Shown here: in pieces, positions 1-5,841 of the stretch
Layout: every line of letters begins with the position of its first letter
Numbering within the stretch: position 1 is the stretch's first letter
Source of the DNA: Microcaldota archaeon
GTDB lineage: Archaea > Micrarchaeota > Micrarchaeia > Micrarchaeales > CABMGC01
NCBI GenBank assembly: GCA_030043435.1
Contig: JASHXR010000047.1
Span: 1-7,976 of the forward strand
Length of the DNA: 7,976 bases
Direction of reading: 5' to 3'
Notes under the pieces: generated by a model
Databases searched by the model: none
The model's input: the letters and a program-made list of their open reading frames with translations, nothing else
Told to the model about the DNA's origin: nothing
Made by a program: the position numbers and the translations under genes

Positions 1-400
1 TCTCCTCCGGCAGGCCGCGCTCCAGCGCTGCCACTCCCTTCTCCGCGAGCATTATCCTGCCGTCCTTTATCGAGACGAGGCCCTTGCTCTTCGCCCACTG
101 GAAGCCCAGTCTCTCCTCGCCGGAGAGACCCTTGATCGCGACGGTGCCCTCCTCCAGCCTCGCGATGAGCCTGGACTCGGGAAGCGAGGACTTGGCATAT
201 GCGCTGCCCTCCGGGGTCAGCTCGGCCTCGGTCTCGTCGCTGCGCCGCACCTCCACGTATCCCCTCGCGCTGAGGGACTCGAGCGCCCAGAGCACCGCGT
301 CCCTGCCGATGGAAGCCCTCTCTACGAGCCTGTCGAGGCCCATCCCTCCGCTCGACCTCAGCGCTCCGAGCACCGCCACCTCGTATCTGTGCAAGCTCAT
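1..400 (-). CDS. pheS: Phenylalanyl-tRNA synthetase alpha subunit, N-terminal part (runs off the left edge)
   Basis: PheS is the catalytic subunit of the cytoplasmic enzyme that charges tRNA-Phe, working with PheT. Only about 133 N-terminal residues are visible because the gene continues past position 1. The start (MSLHRYEVAVLGAL) and the following winged-helix-like pattern, including LTPEGSAYAKSSLPESRL near residues 62-79, match the N-terminal DNA/tRNA-binding-type domain of archaeal PheS. So does the segment around LGFQWAKSKGLVSIKDGRI (about 97-115). The catalytic class II core lies outside the window, so the call rests on this N-terminal domain. The ATG at 400-398 is 6 nt after the TAG of the upstream membrane protein, so the two genes are probably co-transcribed. 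An unrelated winged-helix protein is the main alternative. Confidence 0.72.
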   Translation of the reverse strand, partial: MSLHRYEVAVLGALRSSGGMGLDRLVERASIGRDAVLWALESLSARGYVEVRRSDETEAELTPEGSAYAKSSLPESRLIARLEEGTVAIKGLSGEERLGFQWAKSKGLVSIKDGRIMLAEKGVAALERGLPEE

Positions 401-406
401 GCTACA

Positions 407-1177
407 CTACCCTGGCTCCACGAACTTGAGGTAGACATAGGCCGCTAAGACGCCGACGACCATCACCACCAGCAGATAGAGCAGCGGCCTGTACCTGCTG
501 TAGATGCTGGAGAAGTATGAGAGCACCTCCTGCTGCAGCGACTGCGTCGCCACGTAGGAGAAGGAGAAGCCGTTCAGCGGCTCCTGCGAGTACCAGGAGA
601 ACACTGTCGCGTTGGCGTAGCTCCCCACCGAGTTCGGCTTCGGCGAATCGGGGGTGGGGTAGGCAGAGACGACCAGCGAGCCCTCTGGCACGACGAGGTT
701 GAGCCTGTCGAGCTGCCCGAGCTCCTGCCCGCTCGCCGTATGCGCGAAGTTGAGCACCGAGTCGTTGAAGACGTACTGGAACTTCCTGGGCGCTATCTCC
801 GTCACCGTGGTGACGTTGTATACGTCGTAGCTCATGATCAGCTCCGACTCGCCTCCCTGCGGCGTCAGGACGATGGCGCCGGGGAGGAAGGAGAAGTCTG
901 TGGCTCCGCTCTTGGGGTTGAGTATGGACTCGGTCAGCTGCGGCGCGTTCAGCAGCCTCTGCCAGTCAGAGAGCGTGAGGTTGTACGCTCCTCGCGACGC
1001 GTCGTACTGGCTTATAGAGGCGTTGGAGATGGAGAGGCTCAGCGTCTCGACGACCTTTGCGCCTGTGCCGTTGAGCACTACAGTGGTGTTCACCGCAGTT
1101 ATGTTGTACGACGCCCCTGCCAGGCCCAGCGCCACTGCGGCCATCAGCGCGAATCCGAGTATGGCAAGCCTAATCAT
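407..1177 (-). CDS. Secreted, membrane-anchored, sequon-rich surface protein of unknown function
   Basis: This 256-residue protein is not recognised as a named family. It has a Sec-type signal peptide (MIRLAILGFALMAAVALGLA, residues 1-20). The ectodomain is rich in beta-strand-type sequence, and a single C-terminal membrane helix (about 231-250) is followed by a very short tail, KFVEPG. Eight N-x-S/T sequons are visible (N25, N30, N36, N52 and N66, then NVT, NDS and NAT), which suits an N-glycosylated archaeal surface protein. The topology is inferred to be outside-facing with a C-terminal anchor. The ATG at 1177 was chosen over an in-frame start at 1240 because it places the signal peptide at the N-terminus. 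It also has a Shine-Dalgarno-like GGGAGA (1188-1183) 5 nt upstream. It is probably in an operon with pheS, with no obvious functional link. Confidence 0.75.
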   Translation of the reverse strand: MIRLAILGFALMAAVALGLAGASYNITAVNTTVVLNGTGAKVVETLSLSISNASISQYDASRGAYNLTLSDWQRLLNAPQLTESILNPKSGATDFSFLPGAIVLTPQGGESELIMSYDVYNVTTVTEIAPRKFQYVFNDSVLNFAHTASGQELGQLDRLNLVVPEGSLVVSAYPTPDSPKPNSVGSYANATVFSWYSQEPLNGFSFSYVATQSLQQEVLSYFSSIYSRYRPLLYLLVVMVVGVLAAYVYLKFVEPG

Positions 1178-1182
1178 GCTTA

Positions 1183-1188
1183 TCTCCC
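1183..1188 (-). promoter_or_regulatory. Ribosome binding site of the surface protein gene
   Basis: Read on the minus strand, GGGAGA lies 5 nt before the ATG at 1177. It decides in favour of this start over the in-frame ATG at 1240, which would put 21 charged or polar residues ahead of the signal peptide. Confidence 0.6.
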
Positions 1189-1237
1189 TCGCTGGCGTCT
1201 TACCGGCCAAGGCGTAAGTAGCAATTCTACGTATAAG

Positions 1238-1247
1238 CATAAATATG
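1238..1247 (-). promoter_or_regulatory. Candidate TATA box for the surface protein-pheS operon
   Basis: On the minus strand this reads CATATTTATG, an AT-rich island in a GC-rich context. Transcription would be expected to start about 25 nt further on, near 1215, leaving a leader of roughly 40 nt before the ATG at 1177. A second TATA-like GCTTATAC overlaps just downstream, so the exact box is uncertain. Confidence 0.45.
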
Positions 1248-1300
1248 GTTGGGTCTGCTTGCCGAGGCAGCCCATGTGCATCGGCAGGGACGCGATGATA

Positions 1301-1332
1301 CGCTTATATATCTTCCAGATGATATATACGCG
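1301..1332. promoter_or_regulatory. 32-bp imperfect dyad containing two TATA-like boxes (divergent promoter or operator)
   Basis: The sequence is an inverted repeat in which 13 of 16 base pairs match. Its core is a perfect 8-bp arm, TATATATC (1305-1312), mirrored by GATATATA (1321-1328), and the outer CGC/GCG triplets also pair. Both arms resemble archaeal TATA boxes. The left box would place a plus-strand transcription start near 1333 and the right box near 1353. Either could serve the uL30 gene, and the symmetry would also allow minus-strand initiation toward the surface protein gene. It could alternatively be the operator of a dimeric repressor that hides the TATA box. Confidence 0.55.
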
Positions 1333-1350
1333 CTGATAGAAGCTGAAGCC

Positions 1351-1397
1351 GCGGCGTCGATGAAGTGTCCGCCGCATGCGCCGCAGTCTGGCGCTGC
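1351..1397 (+). promoter_or_regulatory. Two adjacent predicted hairpins in the 5' leader of the uL30 gene
   Basis: Hairpin 1 pairs GCGGCG (1351-1356) with CGCCGC (1370-1375) across a 13-nt loop. Hairpin 2 pairs 1374-1382 with 1390-1397, forming 8 base pairs with one bulged T around the loop GCAGTCT. They share bases 1374-1375 and so may compete at their junction. They lie between the promoter dyad and the ATG at 1431, where a leader regulating ribosomal protein synthesis could sit. GC-rich sequence readily forms such stems by chance, so a regulatory role is inference only. Confidence 0.3.
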
Positions 1398-1430
1398 ATA
1401 AGATAGAACAACAAGGTCAGGTCGTCTTTT

Positions 1431-1856
1431 ATGGCAGATGAGACAAGGAAGGGAGTACTCGCAGTGGTACGCGTGAGGGGAAGGATAGGCGTGAACAGGT
1501 CAATAAACGAGACGCTGAGGCGCCTCAACCTGTCCCGCGTCAACAACATGGTGCTCCTCTCCCCTACGGAGTCGAACATGGGCATGGTCAAGAAGTGCAA
1601 CGACTTCGTGACGTACGGCGAGGTCGATCCATCATTGGTAGAGAGGATACTCTCCAGGAAGGGGATACGCACGAGCAAGGAGGACCTCGCAGCGGTGATG
1701 AGCGGCGCCAAGGCCGCGAGGGAGGTCATGGAGGTGCCGATAAGGCTTCATCCGCCTACGCACGGGTACGAGGGCATAAAGCGGTCGTTCACCAGGAAGG
1801 GCGCGCTCGGCTATCGCGGCGCTGCGATAAACAAGCTCCTCTCGAGGATGGCCTGA
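1431..1856 (+). CDS. rpl30: Large ribosomal subunit protein uL30 (archaeal L30/L7 type)
   Basis: This is a structural protein of the 50S subunit. The 141 residues match archaeal uL30 along their whole length. Clear landmarks are AVVRVRGRIGV (11-21), the helix with NETLRRLNLSRVN, and the NMGMVKKCNDFVTYGEV region (49-65). Further on come RLHPPTHGYEGIK (105-117) and the C-terminal GALGYRGAAINKLLSRM (124-140). The last two are diagnostic for the archaeal and eukaryotic form, whereas bacterial L30 is only about 60 residues. The ATG at 1431 leaves a short extension before the first beta strand, and no strong Shine-Dalgarno is visible. The uL15 gene begins 21 nt after the stop, matching the end of the classical spc ribosomal operon. 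This gene appears to be the first of the plus-strand unit. Confidence 0.95.
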   Translation: MADETRKGVLAVVRVRGRIGVNRSINETLRRLNLSRVNNMVLLSPTESNMGMVKKCNDFVTYGEVDPSLVERILSRKGIRTSKEDLAAVMSGAKAAREVMEVPIRLHPPTHGYEGIKRSFTRKGALGYRGAAINKLLSRMA

Positions 1857-1877
1857 CGCGGCGCATTAGTGGTTATT

Positions 1878-2276
1878 ATGGTATTAAGGAGCAGGAAGAA
1901 CAGGAAGTTCCTCGGGTCGAGGACATGGGGATGGGGGAACAAGAAGAACAACAGGGGCAGCGGCGCCAGGGGAGGGGTCGGCCGCGGCTCAAGGAAGGCC
2001 AAGTGGACGCATACGGTCAAGTACGAGAGGGAGCGGATACACACCCCGGGGTTCACTCCTCCGAGGAGGACGAGGCTGCGCGAGATAAGCATATGGCGCG
2101 TCTCATACCTTGCGGAGAAGGCGGGAGGCGAGCGCCCAGAGGTGGAGCTGCGCGGCTGGAAGGTGCTCTCGAGCGGCGCGCTCTCCCGGCCTGTCGTCGT
2201 CAAGGCGTCATCGTTCTCCGCCAAGGCCGCCGAGAAGATAAAGCAGGCGGGCGGGGAGGCAGTGAAGCTGGAATGA
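1878..2276 (+). CDS. rpl15: Large ribosomal subunit protein uL15 (archaeal type)
   Basis: This is a 50S subunit protein with a long basic N-terminal extension that threads into 23S rRNA. The N-terminus (RKNRKFLGSRTWGWGNKKNN, residues 6-25), followed by RGSGARGGVGRGSRK (26-40), is the Gly/Arg-rich rRNA-binding tail typical of archaeal L15. The globular C-terminal domain contains VELRGWKVLSSGAL and the final AEKIKQAGGEAVKLE. The 132-residue length is slightly short for the archaeal family. An in-frame GTG at 1869 would add three residues. The ATG at 1878 is preferred because family members start just before the basic tail, but no clear Shine-Dalgarno decides it. In most archaea this gene is followed by secY; here a glycosyltransferase follows after 22 nt. 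Confidence 0.94.
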   Translation: MVLRSRKNRKFLGSRTWGWGNKKNNRGSGARGGVGRGSRKAKWTHTVKYERERIHTPGFTPPRRTRLREISIWRVSYLAEKAGGERPEVELRGWKVLSSGALSRPVVVKASSFSAKAAEKIKQAGGEAVKLE

Positions 2277-2285
2277 CTCCCAGAT

Positions 2286-2290
2286 AAGGA
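2286..2290 (+). promoter_or_regulatory. Ribosome binding site of the glycosyltransferase gene
   Basis: AAGGA lies 8 nt before the ATG at 2299, inside the 22-nt gap after the uL15 stop. It supports the 2299 start and independent ribosome entry within the polycistronic message. Confidence 0.5.
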
Positions 2291-2298
2291 AAGAGTGC

Positions 2299-3465
2299 AT
2301 GGAGAGCCTGAACATCGCCTTTTATACCGACTCATACACTCCAGCAGTCGACGGCATCGTCTCGTCGATGCTGAATTTCAGGAGGGAGCTGGAGCGGAGG
2401 GGGCATCGCGTCTACGTCTTCGCGAGCGGCGCTCCCGGAGCCAGGCAGGGCCGCGGTACCTTCATCTATCCAGGAGTCAAGTTCAAGCCCTATCCCCAGT
2501 ACAACGTCGCAATCTTCCCCTACAACTCCGTCTCGAAGCTCAGCGACCTCTCCATCGACATCATACACGCCCAGACCCCCTTCGTCATGGGCTTCGCAGG
2601 CCTGCTCGCCGCGAAGCTCGGGAGGTACCCGCTGGTCTCCACCTTCCACACCATGGTGAACAACAGCAGCGTGGTGAGGCAGTACTATCCGAGCAGCGGC
2701 CCTGTCAAGGCGTTCACCTCCAAGTATCTCTGGAAGTACACGAAGTTCTTCTACGCCCACTCCGACGCGACCATCGCTCCCAGCCTCTCCATCCAGAGGT
2801 TCCTCTCAAAGCACAAGATACGCAACACCGTCGTGGTGCCCAACTCTGTGGACACGAAGCGGTTCGACGGGAGGAGGTCCGGCGCAGCGGTGAGGCGCAG
2901 GCTCGGCATCGGTTCGAGGGAGCGCGTGGTCCTCTACCTCGGCAGGCTCTCCACAGAGAAGAGGCTTGACGTCATGCTTAAGGCGTGCAAGGTCATGGTG
3001 CGGAAGGGCGCCAGGGTCAGGTTCGTCTTCGGAGGGCAGGGGCCCGCAGAGGAGCACTACAAGGCGCAGGCGCGCCGCCTCGGCCTCTCCGCGAACGTGA
3101 GCTTCATGGGCTTCGTCTCCCAGTCCGAGCTGCCGCACCTTTATGCAGCCGCAGACGTCTTCTGCATGCCCTCCACGTTCGAGACCCAGGGGATAGTCTG
3201 CCTCGAGGCGATGGCGAGCGGCAAGGCCGTGGTCGGCGCAGACCGCCTGGCCCTCGGCGAGCTGATACGGAACGGCAGGAACGGGGAGAAGTTCACGCCA
3301 GACGATTATACCGGATGTGCGAGGAAGATAGAGAAGGTTTTAAATGATTCCGAGGCTTATAGGAAGTGCGCTATCAGCACTGCAAGGGAGTTTTCCGTTG
3401 AGAAGGCTACCACCAGGCTGCTCGGCGCCTATGAGTCTGTCTTATCAAAGCGGGCGATGTACTGA
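2299..3465 (+). CDS. GT4-family (GT-B fold) glycosyltransferase
   Basis: This is a cytosolic or membrane-associated retaining glycosyltransferase that should move a sugar from a nucleotide-sugar donor to a lipid or glycan acceptor. The 388 residues form two Rossmann-like domains. The N-terminal acceptor domain begins NIAFYTDSYTPAVDGIVSS (5-23) and includes IIHAQTPFVMG (88-98) and STFHTMV (114-120). The interdomain VVPNSVDTKRF (179-189) leads into the donor domain. LYLGRLSTEKRLD (212-224) carries the phosphate-contacting Arg and Lys, and FGGQGP (244-249) follows. The E-x7-E motif is complete (E295 and E303 in FETQGIVCLE). The overall pattern resembles lipid glucosyl- and mannosyltransferases that act on diacylglycerol or phosphatidylinositol. 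In an archaeon the acceptor could be an archaeal lipid or dolichol-type carrier, but this is not shown. No membrane helix is evident. Confidence 0.9.
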   Translation: MESLNIAFYTDSYTPAVDGIVSSMLNFRRELERRGHRVYVFASGAPGARQGRGTFIYPGVKFKPYPQYNVAIFPYNSVSKLSDLSIDIIHAQTPFVMGFAGLLAAKLGRYPLVSTFHTMVNNSSVVRQYYPSSGPVKAFTSKYLWKYTKFFYAHSDATIAPSLSIQRFLSKHKIRNTVVVPNSVDTKRFDGRRSGAAVRRRLGIGSRERVVLYLGRLSTEKRLDVMLKACKVMVRKGARVRFVFGGQGPAEEHYKAQARRLGLSANVSFMGFVSQSELPHLYAAADVFCMPSTFETQGIVCLEAMASGKAVVGADRLALGELIRNGRNGEKFTPDDYTGCARKIEKVLNDSEAYRKCAISTAREFSVEKATTRLLGAYESVLSKRAMY

Positions 3466-4142
3466 GCGAGGAGAAGGTAGGGAAGGGGCCTGCTGTTGCG
3501 GCTGCATCAGCCGGAGCTCCGGCTCCGGCGCAGCCGGCCGCGCCCCAGGCCCAGAAGGAGGCGCCGAAGCCGAGCCCCATGGACGAGATAAAGAGGAGCA
3601 TAGACGAGGAGAAGAAGAAGATACCGCCGCTCATAGAGAGCGTGAAGAGGTCCAGGCGCAGGCTCTCGTACAAGGTGGCTGAGAAGGCCGCTGTCTCGAA
3701 GCTCGCAGAGGCCTCCAAGGAGTCCACCAAGGAGATAGGCTTCCTCAGGCGGAGGAAGGAGAGCCTCGAGTTCAGGATAGCTACGGAGGCGTTCACGCTC
3801 GAGGCGGAAAAGGAGCTGATAAGGAAGAAGAACGAGGTCGAAGCGCGGCTCAACGAGGCGCTCAAGAGCTACAGGCTTAGGAGGAAGGTCGAGTACATCG
3901 ACGGCGATATCGTCGAGCTCACCAAGTCCATAGAGCAGATAGAGGCCTCGATAGCAGAGGTGGACAAGAGGCTCGACGTGCTCTACTCCGAGCTGAGGAG
4001 GATGACGGGCGAGGCCAGGAGGCAGAGGCCGAGACAGGAGCGGATACCTTCGGAGCCGAGGCGGGTCGAGGTCAGCCTCGCAGACATAGCGGTCATAAAG
4101 GACAACAAGCAGAGGCGCTCCGACGGTGACGACGGTGACTGA
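3462..4142 (+). CDS. Coiled-coil protein with Ala/Pro-rich N-terminal tail, apparent CTG start
   Basis: This is a soluble, highly charged protein of 226 residues if it starts at the CTG at 3462. The helical part (residues 40 to about 185) is dense in Glu, Lys and Arg with heptad-like Leu/Ile spacing and should form a long coiled coil. The segment around TEAFTLEAEKELIRK (108-122) recalls the archaeal coiled-coil family COG1340. A basic, Gln/Arg-rich linker follows, then a short hydrophobic strand (VSLADIAVIK, 204-213) and an acidic end, DGDDGD. The first in-frame ATG is at 3579. However, the frame is open back to 3435 and encodes a protein-like, 39-residue Ala/Pro-rich tail. The CTG overlaps the upstream stop as CTGA, mimicking ATGA coupling. 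The gene is followed immediately by the RNase gene, so a role as its partner is possible. The coiled coil is secure; the exact start and the function are not. Confidence 0.7.
   Translation: MSEEKVGKGPAVAAASAGAPAPAQPAAPQAQKEAPKPSPMDEIKRSIDEEKKKIPPLIESVKRSRRRLSYKVAEKAAVSKLAEASKESTKEIGFLRRRKESLEFRIATEAFTLEAEKELIRKKNEVEARLNEALKSYRLRRKVEYIDGDIVELTKSIEQIEASIAEVDKRLDVLYSELRRMTGEARRQRPRQERIPSEPRRVEVSLADIAVIKDNKQRRSDGDDGD
4134..4138 (+). promoter_or_regulatory. Ribosome binding site for the TTG-started RNase gene
   Basis: GGTGA, complementary to the archaeal 16S rRNA tail (CACCTCC region), lies 4 nt before the TTG at 4143, within the last codons of the coiled-coil gene. A second copy at 4125-4129 comes from the tandem GACGGTGAC repeat that encodes the acidic tail DGDDGD. 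The site supports use of TTG at 4143. Confidence 0.45.
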
Positions 4143-5453
4143 TTGAAGATAACTTTCTACGGCGCTGCCGGAGAGGTCGGCAGGAGCTGCATCATGGTCG
4201 AGTCCGGCTCCACCAAGATACTTCTCGATGCGGGCGTCAAGCTTGGCGAGCACGTCGAGCTCCCGCTCATGCCGGACAGCGAGCTTGCCTCGCTGGACGG
4301 GATAGTGACGAGCCATGCGCACCTCGACCACTCTGGCTACCTTCCGCACATCTATACCGCGGGCTACGACGGCTACACCTACACCACCAAGCCCACCTTC
4401 GAGCTGACCAACGTGCTCATCAGCGACTACATCAGGATATCCAATCCCGACAACGTGAAGAAGGAGGGCATCGCGAAGATGGCCAAGCGCCACAAGCTCG
4501 TCGAGTACCACGAGGAGTTCAAGATCAAGGGGCTCAAGGTCAGGCTGGTCCCTGCCGGCCACATCCTCGGCAGCGCGATGATAGAGCTCGACGACGGGAA
4601 GGAGAGGCTGATCTACACCGGCGACGTGAACTTCAGGTCTACGAGGCTGCTCGACCCCGCATACACGGAGCACCTGCACGCGTCTACTCTGATAACCGAG
4701 TCTACGTATGCCGGAGACAAGGACGAGTTCGAGGGCGAGAAGAGGGTCGCTGACTCGATGGTCGCTTCCATAAACGAGACGCTGAAGCAGGGCGGCAAGG
4801 CGATAATCCCCGCGTTCGCAGTGGGCCGGGCTCAGGAGACCCTACTCCTCCTGGACGACTACATGAGGTCAGGGCTGCTCCCCAAGGTGCCCATCCACAT
4901 GGACGGGATGATAGGGAAGGCGATGCGCATACACAGGCACAACGTCATCTACTGCAGGGACGAGCTGCAGAAGAGGATACTGCTCAACGACGACGACCCG
5001 TTCAAGAGCCCCAACTTCTACAACGTGACTACAAGGCAGCAGAGGGACAGGATAATGCACGGGAAGGAGTCCTGCATAATCGTCACGACGAGCGGCATGA
5101 TAACGGGAGGGCCGATAATGAAGTACCTCGAGCACTGCGGCAACGTGCCCGAGAACAAGCTGATAATAGTCGGCTATCAGGCGAGAGGCACTCTTGGCAG
5201 GCAGCTCCTCGACGGCGCCAAGGAGATAAAGATAGAGAACAGGAAGGTGAAGATAAGCATGTCGGTAGAGAAGTTCCACCTCTCGGCACACGCGGACAGG
5301 AGGCAGCTGATGGGCTTCATAGGCAGGATCGCCGACCTGAAGAACGTCTTCATAGTGCACGGCGAGCCAGGCAAGGCCAAGGAGTTCCAGGACGCGCTGA
5401 AGCACAAGTACAACGCAGTGACGCCGCAGCTTGGCAGCGACTACACGGTCTGA
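4143..5453 (+). CDS. Beta-CASP metallo-beta-lactamase-fold ribonuclease, aCPSF2-like
   Basis: This is a zinc-dependent nuclease of the archaeal CPSF/RNase J group, expected to process or degrade RNA in the cytoplasm. The 436 residues start directly with the first beta strand (MKITFYGAAGEVGRSC), with no KH domains, and this length and architecture fit aCPSF2 rather than aCPSF1. Metal-binding motifs are complete: HAHLDH (58-63), the His of VPAGH (H140) and the Asp of YTGD (D161). The beta-CASP region carries acidic E186 in ITEST, H383 in SAHAD and H406 in FIVHGE. PAFAVGRAQE (223-232) and the SGMITGGP segment (317-324) are also typical. The TTG at 4143 is contiguous with the previous TGA and is required for the first strand. 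Endonuclease versus 5'-to-3' exonuclease activity cannot be decided from sequence. Confidence 0.92.
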   Translation: MKITFYGAAGEVGRSCIMVESGSTKILLDAGVKLGEHVELPLMPDSELASLDGIVTSHAHLDHSGYLPHIYTAGYDGYTYTTKPTFELTNVLISDYIRISNPDNVKKEGIAKMAKRHKLVEYHEEFKIKGLKVRLVPAGHILGSAMIELDDGKERLIYTGDVNFRSTRLLDPAYTEHLHASTLITESTYAGDKDEFEGEKRVADSMVASINETLKQGGKAIIPAFAVGRAQETLLLLDDYMRSGLLPKVPIHMDGMIGKAMRIHRHNVIYCRDELQKRILLNDDDPFKSPNFYNVTTRQQRDRIMHGKESCIIVTTSGMITGGPIMKYLEHCGNVPENKLIIVGYQARGTLGRQLLDGAKEIKIENRKVKISMSVEKFHLSAHADRRQLMGFIGRIADLKNVFIVHGEPGKAKEFQDALKHKYNAVTPQLGSDYTV

Positions 5454-5547
5454 CGCGTCGGTGCTGCAGGCCCGGATTCCAGATTATCGCGTCCTCGCGC
5501 CCTGACGCACATCTCTCGCTGACAGAATGCCGTGCGTTCGCCGTCTC
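5454..5547. other. Gap between convergent genes, no recognised terminator
   Basis: These 94 bases separate the 3' ends of the RNase and acylphosphatase genes. No T-run typical of archaeal termination is seen on either strand. The only structure noted is a weak inverted repeat, GACGCG (5452-5457) with CGCGTC (5488-5493), which is too far apart to be convincing. Confidence 0.4.
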
Positions 5548-5841
5548 CTACTCCTTCTCCACCTCGAACCGCACATACCTTGCCGCGCCCCTCGGGAAAC
5601 CAGCGCCGCCCTCCTCGAAGACCTCGATGTTATGCACCTGAGGACCCCCAGCGATCCCGACGTCTATAGCTGCCTTGAATTCCTCGAGTCTCTCCTTGGA
5701 TGCCTCTGCAAGTATCTGCACGCTCCCATCGTCGGCGTTCCTGACCATGCCCTTGACCCCGTACCTGGCAGCTCTGTCCCTGACGAAGGCGCGATACCCA
5801 ACTCCTTGCACAGCGCCGTGCACGACCATGTAGACCCTCAC
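5548..5841 (-). CDS. acyP: Acylphosphatase
   Basis: This small cytosolic enzyme hydrolyses the carboxyl-phosphate bond of acyl phosphates such as acetyl phosphate, carbamoyl phosphate or 1,3-bisphosphoglycerate. Its 97 residues match the family's usual 90-100. The phosphate-binding loop is VHGAVQGVGYR (7-17), with the catalytic Arg at R17. The second signature, GMVRNADDGSVQILAEA (31-47), holds the catalytic Asn at N35. The C-terminal strand is YVRFEVEKE. The start is the GTG at 5841, which overlaps the stop of the upstream RpiB-like gene as GTGA. An ATG four codons later (5829) would cut into the first beta strand. It is the last gene of the HD/RpiB-like/AcyP unit. A carbamate-kinase-like gene lies about 2 kb away, so carbamoyl phosphate is one conceivable local substrate, but the link is only suggestive. 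Confidence 0.93.
   Translation of the reverse strand: MRVYMVVHGAVQGVGYRAFVRDRAARYGVKGMVRNADDGSVQILAEASKERLEEFKAAIDVGIAGGPQVHNIEVFEEGGAGFPRGAARYVRFEVEKE

Noticed and set aside
740..1336. Open frame on the plus strand opposite the surface protein gene
   Set aside because: It has no recognisable domain, runs across the divergent promoter region, and opposes a gene with a signal peptide, sequons and a membrane anchor.
1331..1400. Possible box C/D RNA (CTGA and GATGA-like stretches)
   Set aside because: The two CTGA copies are only a few bases apart, no proper RUGAUGA box with correctly spaced C'/D' boxes exists, and no guide-length spacer can be defined.
4121..4139. Tandem repeat GACGGTGAC x2 as a possible mobile or regulatory repeat
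   Set aside because: Two 9-nt units in frame encode the acidic tail. They are best explained as coding sequence that also provides a ribosome binding site, not as an independent element.
3507..4679. A long open frame (390 codons) on the minus strand opposite the coiled-coil and RNase genes
   Set aside because: Its translation is an antisense shadow rich in Leu, Val, Arg and Asp with no motif. The opposite strand carries a complete catalytic motif set of a known enzyme.
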